From NCBI GenBank assembly GCA_002307135.1, contig DBTQ01000010.1:117799-181798 (forward strand): a stretch of 64,000 nucleotides of DNA, in the 5' to 3' direction. Positions 1-9,178 of this stretch are shown here, piece by piece. The translations under genes were made by a program, and so were the position numbers. The notes under the pieces are model-generated. The model had not been told where the DNA came from. It worked only from the letters and a program-made list of their open reading frames with translations, and ran no database searches. This stretch comes from Bacteroidetes bacterium UBA1312. Lineage in GTDB: Bacteria; Bacteroidota; Bacteroidia; Chitinophagales; Chitinophagaceae. How positions within the stretch are numbered: position 1 is the stretch's first letter; each line of letters starts with the position of its first letter.

Positions 1-589
1 AATAAGGATTAAATGCCTTCATAATGCTCCAATCCATGTGGATATGAGAAACACCCATTACAGCCAACATGAAAAACCATAAAAACATTACCGGTCCAAA
101 CATTTTGCCAATGGATGCTGTACCAAACTGTTGAAAAATAAACAGCGCGATAAGAATGAAAAGCACGATTTCTATTATCAATCCATCAGGGATTAATTGA
201 AGTCCTGGAATGTTACGTAACCCTTCAACTGCAGAAGTTATAGAAATGGGGGGGGTAATCATGCCATCTGCTAATAAAGAAGCACCACCGATCATGGCCA
301 AATAGACAGCCCACTTGCCATGCCTTCGAACTAAGGCAAATAAAGAAAAAATACCACCTTCACCATTATTGTCTGCTTTTAGTGTAAGCATTACATATTT
401 AATAGTAGTTTGTAATGTTAATGTCCAAATGACACAAGAGAGACTACCTAGAATTAATAATTCTGATATAATTTTCCCATCACAAATAGCATTGAAAACA
501 TAAAGAGGGGAAGTTCCGATATCGCCATATATAATACCTAGCGCTATCAATAAGCCGGCCGCAGAGACCTTGTTTGAAATTTTGCTCAC
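1..589 (-). CDS. kup: Kup-type potassium uptake permease, N-terminal part (cut by window start)
   Basis: Low-affinity K+/H+ symporter of the inner membrane (KUP/HAK/KT family). The 196 visible residues contain the family signature GIIYGDIGTSPLYV near residue 20, then NNGEGGIFSLFALVRR and GGASLLADGMITPPISI, and several hydrophobic membrane segments. The start is a GTG; no ATG fits, and a TTTG/TATGTTTG promoter lies about 35-65 bases upstream. The reading frame passes through a run of eight C (positions 248-255), which falls exactly on the conserved ITPPIS segment, so the frame is intact. The C-terminal part lies outside the window. Family identity is secure; the start codon is inferred. Confidence 0.92.
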   Translation of the reverse strand, partial: MSKISNKVSAAGLLIALGIIYGDIGTSPLYVFNAICDGKIISELLILGSLSCVIWTLTLQTTIKYVMLTLKADNNGEGGIFSLFALVRRHGKWAVYLAMIGGASLLADGMITPPISITSAVEGLRNIPGLQLIPDGLIIEIVLFILIALFIFQQFGTASIGKMFGPVMFLWFFMLAVMGVSHIHMDWSIMKAFNPY

Positions 590-622
590 GATTTGATTAT
601 TCTGTTTATAAAAACAACGGCA

Positions 623-656
623 CAAACATACATGAAAAACAACTATTTCACACAAA
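623..656 (-). promoter_or_regulatory. Bacteroidota-type promoter of kup
   Basis: On the minus strand a TTTG (653-656) is followed after 22 bases by TATGTTTG (623-630), matching the minus-33/minus-7 consensus of Bacteroidota (TTTG, about 19-21 bases, TAnnTTTG) with a slightly long spacer. It would start transcription about 25-30 bases before the GTG start. Confidence 0.5.
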
Positions 657-798
657 ATTATAATACAGCCACCCTTATTAATGTTAAAACAAACGTGTAT
701 AAATCTTTTAAACTCAATTTTTTGGTGTTGTTTTGGTTATTTTGCTCATAAAATACTAGGAATGTAAACTCCAAATTCGGTCAAGCTAATAATTTCAT

Positions 799-806
799 TA
801 TTTTTG
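799..806 (+). promoter_or_regulatory. minus-7 box before the EnvC-like gene
   Basis: TATTTTTG fits TAnnTTTG and lies 27 bases before the ATG. No clear minus-33 TTTG is seen at the expected distance. Confidence 0.4.
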
Positions 807-833
807 TAACCACACTAAATTAATCACACCGGA

Positions 834-2339
834 ATGCGGCATTTCAGCATCATCATAACAATTATCTTATTTTTTTCAATTGAGCTAAATGCTCAGCAAC
901 CCATTTCGCGCAATGAATTAGAAAAACGCAGACAGGCAATTGTTGAATCGCTTAAAGAAACTCAGGATCAATTGGAGGCAACTAAAAAAGACCATAAAGC
1001 GACAATGAGTCAATTGCAAGCCTTGCAGGCCAAGCTTAATGCCCGCGAAAAATTGATTAGTAATATCAATCAGGAAATGGGACACTTGGACAATGATATT
1101 AAATCATCTTCGAATGATGTAATAACGCTTCGCAGTAATCTTTCCATTTTACAAGAGCGCTATGCGCAATCTGTAAGGTATGCTTACAGCAACCGTAGTT
1201 CTTATAATACCTTGGCTTTTATTTTTTCATCTGGCGACTTTAATGATGCCTTGCGCAGAATGAAATACATGAAAAAATACCGAGACTACAGAAAAAATCA
1301 AGTTGAGGATATCAAACTAACACAAAATAAAATAGAAAATAAAATAAATGTCCTCAATTCTGTAAAAACACAAAAGGGCGTACTATTAACTGCAGAAGAA
1401 CAACAAAAACTAGCAATTCAGGAAGAACGGAACCAAACAACTGTAGTAGTAAATGAACTAAAAGGGCGCGAACAAGAATTGGTAAAAGACCTTGATAATA
1501 AAAGAAAAAGTGCTAAGAGATTGGATAATGCTATTAGCGAAGCCATTCGTAAAGAAATCGAAATAGCTCGAAAAAAAGCGGAAGATGATGAGCGCCGCCG
1601 TAAAGCCGACGAAATGAGAAAAGCGGCAGAACTCGCTGCTGCACAAAAGGCTGCAGTCAACCAACCAAACGTTTATGGCAGTGGTAATTCAAAAGTAATA
1701 TTGGGAAGTGGAGCAAGATACGATGTACCTACACCTTCCACCACTACGAATACTAAACCAGCAGTTAACAAACCCAACAATACCCACGAAGGGAATAAGC
1801 CCAATTACGCCACGGCAAATACAAGTTCAAATTATGCTCCTGTGGCTACAGCGGTTAACAGAACATCAACAGGTAAGGCTCGACCACACTATACAGCAGC
1901 AGCCACTCCGGAAAGTTCTGAGCTTTCTAAAAGTTTTGAAAGTAACAGAGGACGATTACCATGGCCTGTAGAGCGAGGTGTCGTTACAGATCCGTTTGGG
2001 AAACATAAACATGCTATTGCTACTAAAGTGGAAATCGATAATTATGGCATTGACATTCAAACCAGCCAAGGAGCCAAAGCCAGAGCCGTGTATGAAGGAG
2101 TTGTTACCAGTATAATGCCTGATATGGGATTGGGACAAACCGTATTAGTGAAGCACGGCAACTACTGGACTGTTTATTCAAGGCTTAGTAATGTTAATGT
2201 AAAAGTAGGTCAATCACTCGCTTCCAAAGATATTATTGGAACTGTGGCTAATAATGAAGACGGTGTAGCCGTAATGAATTTTCAGGTATGGAAAGGCGGT
2301 GTAAAACTTAACCCGTCATCGTGGGTAACACCAATGTAA
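834..2339 (+). CDS. EnvC-like murein hydrolase activator (coiled coil plus degenerate LytM domain)
   Basis: Exported protein of 501 residues, probably acting in the periplasm to switch on cell-wall amidases during cell separation. Residues 1-20 are a signal peptide ending near LNAQ. Residues 22-265 are a charged coiled coil rich in Glu, Lys and Gln. Residues 270-370 form an Ala/Thr/Asn/Pro-rich linker. Residues 375-501 are an M23/LytM domain. The zinc-binding positions are lost: NYGIDI replaces the usual H-x-GIDI, YSRL replaces YAHL, and NFQVW replaces LHFEVR. That pattern is known for EnvC-type activators, which are not peptidases themselves. The gene lies upstream of purM, which appears to have its own promoter. 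Family is well supported; the amidase partner is unknown. Confidence 0.85.
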   Translation: MRHFSIIITIILFFSIELNAQQPISRNELEKRRQAIVESLKETQDQLEATKKDHKATMSQLQALQAKLNAREKLISNINQEMGHLDNDIKSSSNDVITLRSNLSILQERYAQSVRYAYSNRSSYNTLAFIFSSGDFNDALRRMKYMKKYRDYRKNQVEDIKLTQNKIENKINVLNSVKTQKGVLLTAEEQQKLAIQEERNQTTVVVNELKGREQELVKDLDNKRKSAKRLDNAISEAIRKEIEIARKKAEDDERRRKADEMRKAAELAAAQKAAVNQPNVYGSGNSKVILGSGARYDVPTPSTTTNTKPAVNKPNNTHEGNKPNYATANTSSNYAPVATAVNRTSTGKARPHYTAAATPESSELSKSFESNRGRLPWPVERGVVTDPFGKHKHAIATKVEIDNYGIDIQTSQGAKARAVYEGVVTSIMPDMGLGQTVLVKHGNYWTVYSRLSNVNVKVGQSLASKDIIGTVANNEDGVAVMNFQVWKGGVKLNPSSWVTPM

Positions 2340-2362
2340 TACCAGACCCAGACCTTTTTTAT

Positions 2363-2370
2363 TATCTTTG
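2363..2370 (+). promoter_or_regulatory. minus-7 box of purM
   Basis: TATCTTTG fits TAnnTTTG, 23 bases before the ATG and 24 bases after the previous stop, so purM probably has its own promoter. Confidence 0.45.
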
Positions 2371-2393
2371 CTTTTTAGTTCATAATCATATAC

Positions 2394-3566
2394 ATGTCCG
2401 ACCAAAATCGTTACAATCAGCGGGGTGTTTCCGCTCAAAAAGAAGATGTGCATCGCGCTATTGCCAAACTCGACAAGGGGCTTTTCCCCAATGCGTTTTG
2501 CAAAATATATCCTGATTATTGGGGCAATGACCCAGATTACTGCAATTTAATGCATGCTGATGGTGCAGGTACCAAATCTGTTTTGGCTTATATGTATTGG
2601 AAGGAAACCGGAGACCTGAGTGTATGGAAGGGAATTGCAATAGACTCCATAGTAATGAATATTGATGATATGCTTTGTGTAGGTGCTGTAGGACCATTTA
2701 CCTATTCTTCTACTATTGGTCGAAATAAAAACGTAATTCCAGGAGAGGTAATTTCAGAAATCATCAACGGAACGCAATCATACTTCGATAGACTTAAAAA
2801 CTATGGTATTGACTTACACCTTATGGGCGGAGAAACTGCAGATGTTGGTGATGTGGTCAGAACTGTAATTGTAGATGGTACAATGAGTGTTCGTATGCGT
2901 CGCGATCAACTGGTTACCACTGAAAAAATGGAAGCAGGCGATGTAATTGTATCTCTGGCAAGCTATGGTCAAGCTACTTATGAAGATACCTATAATAGCG
3001 GCATGGGAAGTAATGGTCTTACCAGTGCCCGCCATGAGTTATTGAAAAAAGAATATGCGATTAAATACCCTGAAAGTGTAGATCCTGCATTGCCAAATGA
3101 AGTTGTCTATAATGGCTCTTATTCGCTTACTGATGCAACGGAAACTCCACTCAATGTGGGACAAATGATACTTTCCCCTACGCGCACTTATGCTCCTGTT
3201 ATTTTACAAATATTGCACAAACATTTTGATAAAATACATGGAATTATACATTGTAGCGGTGGTGGACAAAGTAAATGTCTTCATTATGTGCCCAAACCAT
3301 TACGTATTGTAAAAAACAATCTATTACCTGTTCCTCCATTATTTCGAATGATACAGGAAGCCGCAGGCACAAGCTGGCAAGAGATGTATCAGGTGTTTAA
3401 CATGGGGCAACGATTGGAAATATTTACGGATCAAGCGACTGCAGAAAGCATTATTGCTATATCAAAATCTTTCAATATTGATGCTCAAATTTCAGGCTAT
3501 GTAGAAACAGCTGATAAAAAAGAGGTAATTATTGAATCAGAATTTGGTCATTTTGTGTATCAGTAA
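2394..3566 (+). CDS. purM: Phosphoribosylformylglycinamidine cyclo-ligase (AIR synthetase)
   Basis: Fifth step of purine synthesis: ATP-dependent ring closure of formylglycinamidine ribonucleotide to aminoimidazole ribonucleotide in the cytoplasm. The 390-residue protein shows the AIR-synthase motifs HADGAGTKSVLAY near residue 54, the metal/ATP segment IDSIVMNIDDMLCVGA near 83, and LMGGETADVGD near 142. A C-terminal domain holds HCSGGGQSK near 283 and FNMGQRLEIF near 338. It is longer than the E. coli enzyme (345 residues), as is usual in Bacteroidota. No other purine genes lie nearby, so it is unlinked. Confidence 0.95.
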   Translation: MSDQNRYNQRGVSAQKEDVHRAIAKLDKGLFPNAFCKIYPDYWGNDPDYCNLMHADGAGTKSVLAYMYWKETGDLSVWKGIAIDSIVMNIDDMLCVGAVGPFTYSSTIGRNKNVIPGEVISEIINGTQSYFDRLKNYGIDLHLMGGETADVGDVVRTVIVDGTMSVRMRRDQLVTTEKMEAGDVIVSLASYGQATYEDTYNSGMGSNGLTSARHELLKKEYAIKYPESVDPALPNEVVYNGSYSLTDATETPLNVGQMILSPTRTYAPVILQILHKHFDKIHGIIHCSGGGQSKCLHYVPKPLRIVKNNLLPVPPLFRMIQEAAGTSWQEMYQVFNMGQRLEIFTDQATAESIIAISKSFNIDAQISGYVETADKKEVIIESEFGHFVYQ

Positions 3567-3594
3567 TATACTAGCATTATTAGCTTAGCTCCCT

Positions 3595-4410
3595 ATGAAT
3601 ATTAATAATATAGATAATCCGATCAGAGTCGTTTTAATCGATGATGAAGAAGCTGCATGTATTAATCTAAAAAATATTTTAAATGATTATATAAATAACC
3701 GTATTGATATAGTTGGCGTTGCACACAATACAACAATTGCAGAGCAGCTCATTCATGAATTGCAGCCGGATGCTGTATTTCTTGACATTGAAATGCCGGG
3801 AGAAAATGCCTTCCAATTTTTAGAAAGAATCTATCCTTTTAGTTTTGAAGTTATTTTTGTTACTGCTTATGATGAGTATGCAATAAAAGCGTTTAAGCTC
3901 AATGCATTGGACTATATTCTAAAACCAATAAGTATTGAAGAGCTAAAACTTGCTGTGAAAAAACTTGTTGAGAAATTAAAAAACAACCGGCTACTGCAAG
4001 AATTTAGTCTTTATAAGAATTTTTCAGAGCAATTAAGTGATAAAAAGGAAATCAATTGCCTCACCATTCGTACATCTACAGGTGTTGAAATTGTTGATTT
4101 TTCTAAGCTCATTTATATTGAAGCACAAGGCAGCTACTGTAATCTGATTTACCTATCAGATGCAGGAGAGAAAAGTGTTGTTTTGAGTCACTCTGTTGCG
4201 GACTATGAAGAAATTTTACCAACGGAAATATTCTTCCGTACACACCGATCTTATATCGTAAATATAGCTCATATAGCAAGTATAAAGCAAGAAGATGGCG
4301 CCTTCGCTGTACTCAATAATAAATTTAATATACCTGTTAGCAGACGCCGATACAATGATTTAATTACAGCTTTAAATCATAGAGAACTCAATAAAAAGAA
4401 GTATTTTTAG
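3595..4410 (+). CDS. LytTR-family response regulator
   Basis: DNA-binding response regulator of 271 residues. Residues 10-130 are a receiver domain with the acidic pair D16/D17, the phospho-acceptor D64 in VFLDIEMPG, a conserved T near 89 and K near 109 (LKPIS). Residues 165-265 are a LytTR domain (YIEAQGSYC, FFRTHRSYIVN, VSRRRY). Such regulators are normally paired with LytS-type kinases containing the NPHFIFN motif. None is adjacent, but one is encoded at 35696-38656. The gene begins 28 bases after purM and may be co-transcribed with it. Confidence 0.9.
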   Translation: MNINNIDNPIRVVLIDDEEAACINLKNILNDYINNRIDIVGVAHNTTIAEQLIHELQPDAVFLDIEMPGENAFQFLERIYPFSFEVIFVTAYDEYAIKAFKLNALDYILKPISIEELKLAVKKLVEKLKNNRLLQEFSLYKNFSEQLSDKKEINCLTIRTSTGVEIVDFSKLIYIEAQGSYCNLIYLSDAGEKSVVLSHSVADYEEILPTEIFFRTHRSYIVNIAHIASIKQEDGAFAVLNNKFNIPVSRRRYNDLITALNHRELNKKKYF

Positions 4411-4438
4411 TCTTGCAAACAGGTGATTTAATGAAGTT

Positions 4439-6889
4439 CTAAAACTCAACAATCAACTTTACATTCAATAAACGTGAAGTAAGCCTATTGGGTACTGCAT
4501 AAACCTTACCACTCGATTGATCCTGTATCCAATTGTAGGAAAGTGTATTCTGAATATCCAGTAAATTGAACACTTCAAGACTCGCCCAGATCGATTTCAT
4601 GCTCCTGAAAAAACTATGAGATGGTCTGTTTTTTTTGGTACCATCAAGTAATAGTGCCGAAAATCCAATATCCACACGTTTGTAAGAAGGCATCCTAAGC
4701 GTATCGTCTAATCTACTATTATTAGGTTGCCCAAATGGTAATCCAGTACCATACATCAGATTGATATGAACCCTGAAATTTTTATTGTGGCGAAGATAAT
4801 CCTGAAAATACATCGCTATCATCAAGCGCTGATCGGTAGGGCGTGGAATATATGCGGAATAGCTTGTACTATCGCCTCCTGCTGCATTCGTATTGTGCAA
4901 TAATATCTTTTCTTCCGTCTTCATCATCCCAATGCTGATCCAGGATGTTGCATCCTTTACTAAATCAGCATAAAGGCGCAGTTCTCCACCATAAGCATAC
5001 CCCTTTGCGTCATTATTGCCATAGTATCTGATTTTGATACCATCATATTCGTAAGGCACCAGATCCCACAAGTTTTTATAATAAAACTCTGAAGTAAATC
5101 GGAACGGACTATTGCTTACTTTAAAATTATACTCCGATCCAAGCAACACATGAAAAGACTTTTGCGCCAAGATATTGGTATTGGTATTACCTTGTAAATC
5201 GCGCATTTCCCGATACAAAGGAGGTTGTGCATACCAACCACTTGCAAAACGGAACGTAACATCCTTCTCCCATTTGGGTTTGAAACCTAGCTGCAAACGA
5301 GGGCTAATCAAAGACTCTTTATTAATCGAAGTATAATTGTAACGAACGCCCAATGATCCGGTAAATTTCACAGAATCCTGAAAGCGGAAATTATCTTGTA
5401 TATATCCACTCAAACGATAATAATTAAAATCATTACTGGTAACATATAACTTACTCATGGTAAGCGAATTCGGATCATTAGGTTGTGTAAAACCGGAAGA
5501 ATCGCGGCGCTGCCATTGGTGCAATTGGTCGTGAATACCAATTGATGTGGCATCTAAGCCCCATTGTATAAAATTATTGTGCAATGCATAAGACCCTCTA
5601 TGCGCTGCTGTGGCTACATCTACACTCAAATAATTTCGTGCAAAATCCTGTATTACTCCAGTGCCTAAGTAGGTTTTTACTTGTCCAAAATTATCTTTTC
5701 CAAGGTCTGTTTCCAATTCTCCCAAAAGATACTCACCCGATATGTCGTACGTTTCTTGTTCATTGGTATGAAATGCTGAAGCTAAAAATTTCAGTTTCAG
5801 TCTATCATTCGGTCTGTAAGTAGTAGAAATACCGCCAAACTTAGAATCAAATTGATCTATTTCAGCACCAGTATAAAAGACGCGCAATTGATAGGCTTTA
5901 TTGAGTACACCAAAACTGGTGGTCTGGCTTTCAGGATAGTAGGAAAATCGATTGCGTGCATAGTTAGCAATCGCTTCTATTTCCCATTTATCATTAAACT
6001 TATAATTTACCAATCCTTGAAAATCCGTGAACGATGGATTATATACGCCCTTAGTAGGTTGTGATTTAAGCAATATCTGATTACTTTTTTGACGAAGTCC
6101 CAGCAGATAAGTAAGTTTTTTGTTTTTTGTTGCGCCTTCTAAATGCAAGCTACCTCCCAACAAACTTAACATCACAGAACCAGAAAATTCAGTGGGGTGT
6201 TTATACGTAACATCAAGTACGCTTGACATTTTGTCGCCATACTTAGATTGAAAACCACCAATAGAAAAATTAACACCGCTTGCCAAATCAGAATTCACAA
6301 AACTCAATCCTTCCTGTTGACCACTACGTACTAAAAACGGCCTGTAGATCTCAAAATCATTGACATAAACCAAATTCTCGTCATAGTTGCCACCACGAAC
6401 ACTATATTGGGAAGTAAGCTCATTAGTACTACCTACCAGTGTTTTGATAATACCTTCAATACCACCAATTGTGCTGGGCATTTGTGCTGCTTTTCTCGCA
6501 TCAATAGTCACTCCTCCGGCCTCATATTTATGGCGCTCATCCTTTTTAATGACTTCGTTTATATTATGCACAGATGATTTCAACCGAGCATTTACTGTTT
6601 TTGATTGTCCCGCTTTTAAAGATATTTTTTTCTTTACAGGTTCTGTACCAACAAAAGAAAATACAATAGTCAAATCATTACCACTGGCTATTTCAAGTGT
6701 ATATTTTCCTGTGCTATCTGTACTAGTACCTGATGAGGTACCTGCTACAGTAACATTTACATCGGCAACAGGTTGGCCATTTTCATCGATTACTCCACCA
6801 GACAATTTACCTGTTTTGCCTTGAGCAAATAGAAGATTCGCAAAAGCGAATGTTGCAATTATAAAAAAAAGCAGAGTTTTTCGAAACAT
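4439..6889 (-). CDS. TonB-dependent outer-membrane receptor
   Basis: Energised outer-membrane importer of 816 residues. A signal peptide (about 1-23) is followed by a carboxypeptidase-regulatory-like domain (about 27-110: KLSGGVIDENGQPVADVNV, GKYTL). A plug domain follows (about 125-230: STIGGIEGIIKTLVGS, YSVRGGNYDENLVYVND), then a long beta barrel ending in the aromatic-rich LNVKLIVEF. No SusD partner, anti-sigma or ECF gene is adjacent, so it is not a polysaccharide-utilisation receptor by context. The substrate cannot be read from the sequence; siderophore, metal or peptide are all possible. It is convergent with the LytTR gene and upstream of rpe on the same strand. Confidence 0.9.
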   Translation of the reverse strand: MFRKTLLFFIIATFAFANLLFAQGKTGKLSGGVIDENGQPVADVNVTVAGTSSGTSTDSTGKYTLEIASGNDLTIVFSFVGTEPVKKKISLKAGQSKTVNARLKSSVHNINEVIKKDERHKYEAGGVTIDARKAAQMPSTIGGIEGIIKTLVGSTNELTSQYSVRGGNYDENLVYVNDFEIYRPFLVRSGQQEGLSFVNSDLASGVNFSIGGFQSKYGDKMSSVLDVTYKHPTEFSGSVMLSLLGGSLHLEGATKNKKLTYLLGLRQKSNQILLKSQPTKGVYNPSFTDFQGLVNYKFNDKWEIEAIANYARNRFSYYPESQTTSFGVLNKAYQLRVFYTGAEIDQFDSKFGGISTTYRPNDRLKLKFLASAFHTNEQETYDISGEYLLGELETDLGKDNFGQVKTYLGTGVIQDFARNYLSVDVATAAHRGSYALHNNFIQWGLDATSIGIHDQLHQWQRRDSSGFTQPNDPNSLTMSKLYVTSNDFNYYRLSGYIQDNFRFQDSVKFTGSLGVRYNYTSINKESLISPRLQLGFKPKWEKDVTFRFASGWYAQPPLYREMRDLQGNTNTNILAQKSFHVLLGSEYNFKVSNSPFRFTSEFYYKNLWDLVPYEYDGIKIRYYGNNDAKGYAYGGELRLYADLVKDATSWISIGMMKTEEKILLHNTNAAGGDSTSYSAYIPRPTDQRLMIAMYFQDYLRHNKNFRVHINLMYGTGLPFGQPNNSRLDDTLRMPSYKRVDIGFSALLLDGTKKNRPSHSFFRSMKSIWASLEVFNLLDIQNTLSYNWIQDQSSGKVYAVPNRLTSRLLNVKLIVEF

Positions 6890-6919
6890 ATAAACAGATA
6901 AACGCCTAAAGAATGATTT

Positions 6920-7576
6920 TTATTTTCCCAATGCACGAAGTGCTGCAATTGTAGCCGTAGGATCGCTAGACGAAAATACGGTATTGCCGGCAACTAACAC
7001 ATCGGCACCGGCTGCTAATATGCTACCCGCATTGTCTAATGTCACTCCACCATCTATTTCTATCAATGTTGTTGCACCTTTTTCAACAATCATTTGTTTC
7101 AATGCCTTAATCTTATTCAACGTATTCGGGATAAAAGATTGACCACCGAAGCCAGGATTGACACTCATCATACATACCACATCAGTATCGTTAATCACGT
7201 CTGCCAATAATGACACCGGCGTATGCGGATTAATAGCAATACCGGCCTTCATACCCAATGCTTTTATGGCTTGCAGACTACGGTGCAAGTGTGTGGAGGC
7301 TTCGTAATGAATGGATAAAATATCAGCCCCCGCATTTTTAAAATCTTCGAAATATCGTTCCGGTTCTACGATCATCAAGTGCACATCAAGAGGTTTGCTT
7401 GCTTGTTTTTTGATCGCTTTTATAATAGGCATACCAAAGCTAATGTTAGGCACAAAACGTCCATCCATTACATCTACGTGAAACCATCCGGCAGCACTAT
7501 TATTAATCATTTCTACGTCGCGACCCAAATTCAAAAAATCGGCAGACAATACGGAAGGAGCTATTATTACAGACAC
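6920..7576 (-). CDS. rpe: Ribulose-phosphate 3-epimerase
   Basis: Interconverts ribulose 5-phosphate and xylulose 5-phosphate in the pentose-phosphate pathway. The 218-residue TIM barrel has the family motifs IAPSVLSADFLNLG at the N-terminus, HVDVMDGRFVPNISFG near 33, LDVHLMI near 63, MSVNPGFGGQSFI near 137 and EIDGGV near 173. Its length equals the family norm. The metal-binding His and Asp pairs are intact (H33, D35, H66, D175). It lies 30 bases upstream of the TonB receptor on the same strand. Confidence 0.95.
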   Translation of the reverse strand: MSVIIAPSVLSADFLNLGRDVEMINNSAAGWFHVDVMDGRFVPNISFGMPIIKAIKKQASKPLDVHLMIVEPERYFEDFKNAGADILSIHYEASTHLHRSLQAIKALGMKAGIAINPHTPVSLLADVINDTDVVCMMSVNPGFGGQSFIPNTLNKIKALKQMIVEKGATTLIEIDGGVTLDNAGSILAAGADVLVAGNTVFSSSDPTATIAALRALGK

Positions 7577-7632
7577 TTTTAGGAATTTATGTTTAAAAAA
7601 ATGAGGTTTTGTTTTTGTTCAATCAGTAAATA

Positions 7633-8670
7633 CTACAGCTTTTCACCCAGGCGTTTCAGCCCATCTTTTGGCTCTTGATAATCTTTGTCGAAAGTAATGG
7701 CCTGCTTGTAATCGTTAATGGCTTCCGTTTTTTTCTTCAGAATTTCATTACACAGCCCTTTATTGTAGTAAGCTTCCGGATTATTGGGTTCTATTTGTGT
7801 GACATGATCAAACTGACGCAACGCTTTTTCAATTGAATCTTGCTGCATTAATATCCAACCGGTATTGAAGTAAGCATCGCCATATTGAGGATTGTACAGA
7901 ATACACTTTTTGTACATCTCCTTGGCCAGTTCATTTTGTTTGGCATCCTGATAATACATGCCTTTTGCATAAATGGATAACACGTCGGTAGTATCTAATA
8001 CAAAAGCATTATCTAAATACTTAAGCGCAACAGGGTCTTTCTTTTCGCTAAACAGCAACCCCAACTGTACAAACGACTCTCTGAAAGTAGGATCAACTTG
8101 TATCGATGTTTGAAAACTGGAAATAGCCTTAGCAGTATCTTTAGAATCCTTATAAATCACTCCTTTCAAAAAGTAAGCTTCCGGATTGTAGGGATCCTGA
8201 CGCAGCACTGTGTTGATTTCTTCAAATGCTTCCTTATACTTTGACGTAAACACCAACATTTTCGCAAATTTAAGGTGCGAAACCGGGTCTTTAGGATTAA
8301 GCTTTATGGCATTTTTAAACCAGATAACGGAGCCTGCAATATCTTTATGATTAAACAATACATCACCAATAACACTGTAATATTCGCTCTTCGTAGAGTC
8401 CAATGCAATCGCTTTTTTATAATCATTAATAGCCAGCGAATCAGCTTCCAATTTGCGCAAAGCATTACCCCGTTTGAAATACAGATTGGCATCATTGGGT
8501 TGTTTGTTGATCTGTGCTGTGATACTGGCTACTGAAGGATGGTTTAATACATCTGTTGTATTAGCTACTTCACTGGTATTATTAGTTGAGTTATTCGCTG
8601 CTTTTTTCTCTTTGCAGGACAAAAGCAAAATAATAGCCAACAAAGGCAATAGGAAAAATAATTTCTTCAT
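7633..8670 (-). CDS. TPR-repeat lipoprotein
   Basis: Predicted membrane-anchored scaffold protein of 345 residues. The ATG at 8670 is chosen because it starts a clean lipoprotein signal (MKKLFFLLPLLAIILLLSC) with a lipobox Cys; an in-frame ATG 18 bases earlier would add a non-signal extension. The remainder is eight or so tetratricopeptide repeats (for example DAYFNTGWILMQQDSIEKA and PEAYYNKGLCNEILKKKTE). TPRs bind peptide partners, and the partner here is unknown. It lies 57 bases upstream of rpe in the same direction and may share its transcript. Confidence 0.85.
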   Translation of the reverse strand: MKKLFFLLPLLAIILLLSCKEKKAANNSTNNTSEVANTTDVLNHPSVASITAQINKQPNDANLYFKRGNALRKLEADSLAINDYKKAIALDSTKSEYYSVIGDVLFNHKDIAGSVIWFKNAIKLNPKDPVSHLKFAKMLVFTSKYKEAFEEINTVLRQDPYNPEAYFLKGVIYKDSKDTAKAISSFQTSIQVDPTFRESFVQLGLLFSEKKDPVALKYLDNAFVLDTTDVLSIYAKGMYYQDAKQNELAKEMYKKCILYNPQYGDAYFNTGWILMQQDSIEKALRQFDHVTQIEPNNPEAYYNKGLCNEILKKKTEAINDYKQAITFDKDYQEPKDGLKRLGEKL

Positions 8671-8701
8671 TTGAATCAATGGGTACAACTTTTTTGCTGC
8701 G

Positions 8702-8709
8702 CAAAGTTA
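8702..8709 (-). promoter_or_regulatory. minus-7 box of the TPR lipoprotein gene
   Basis: On the minus strand TAACTTTG followed by CGC, 31 bases before the chosen ATG. This supports the start at 8670. Confidence 0.45.
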
Positions 8710-8831
8710 ATCCAAAGGAAGAGAAATAAGGCATCCATTTGTAGCTATTGAAATAAAAACAAAACAAATAGTGCATAATGTCATTTATCAATTTTATCTT
8801 TAGCACAGCCTATATCCAAACCCATACACTC

Positions 8832-9176
8832 ATGAAAAAAATCAATCTTACTATTGTTGTTATACTCGCCAGTTTGCTTTTGTGCAGTACGCAAAGTTGC
8901 AACAAACATACAGATACCATACCTTCTTGTATAAAGGATCGACTTGCAGTATGGAGCCAAGCGGATCCTTCTTGTACGGTCATCTATGAATACTATTTTC
9001 AACAGAAGATTGTATATGTCTGTTTTTACGGTTGTGGCCCAGACTTTCTATCGCCGGTATTAGATGAAAATTGTAATCAAATCGGCTTTTTAGGAGGAGA
9101 AATCGGTAATGAATTTGTAAATGGTGTCGAGTTTTATGAAAACGCCGTTCTTATAAATACAATCCGGAGCAACTAA
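8832..9176 (+). CDS. Small Cys-rich lipoprotein, function unknown
   Basis: A protein of 114 residues starting at the ATG that opens a lipoprotein signal peptide (MKKINLTIVVILASLLLC, lipobox ending STQSC). An earlier in-frame ATG would bury the signal. The mature part carries further Cys residues (IKDRL preceded by SC, DPSC, YVCFYGCGPDF, DENCNQIGF), which suggests disulfides. The layout of a Cys-bounded helix, a Tyr-rich strand (VIYEYYFQQKIVYVCFY) and a D-E-N-C-N turn resembles small Bacteroidota lipoproteins of the DUF6970 kind, but I cannot confirm that. It is tail to tail with the next gene, with only 2 bases between. Confidence 0.6.
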   Translation: MKKINLTIVVILASLLLCSTQSCNKHTDTIPSCIKDRLAVWSQADPSCTVIYEYYFQQKIVYVCFYGCGPDFLSPVLDENCNQIGFLGGEIGNEFVNGVEFYENAVLINTIRSN

Positions 9177-9178
9177 GG

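Noticed and set aside
248..255. Eight-G run as a frameshift in kup
   Set aside because: The conserved ITPPIS motif of the family reads straight through it, so the frame is intact.
5584..6824. Plus-strand frames inside the TonB receptor gene
   Set aside because: They mirror the beta-barrel coding strand and have no start context or domain.
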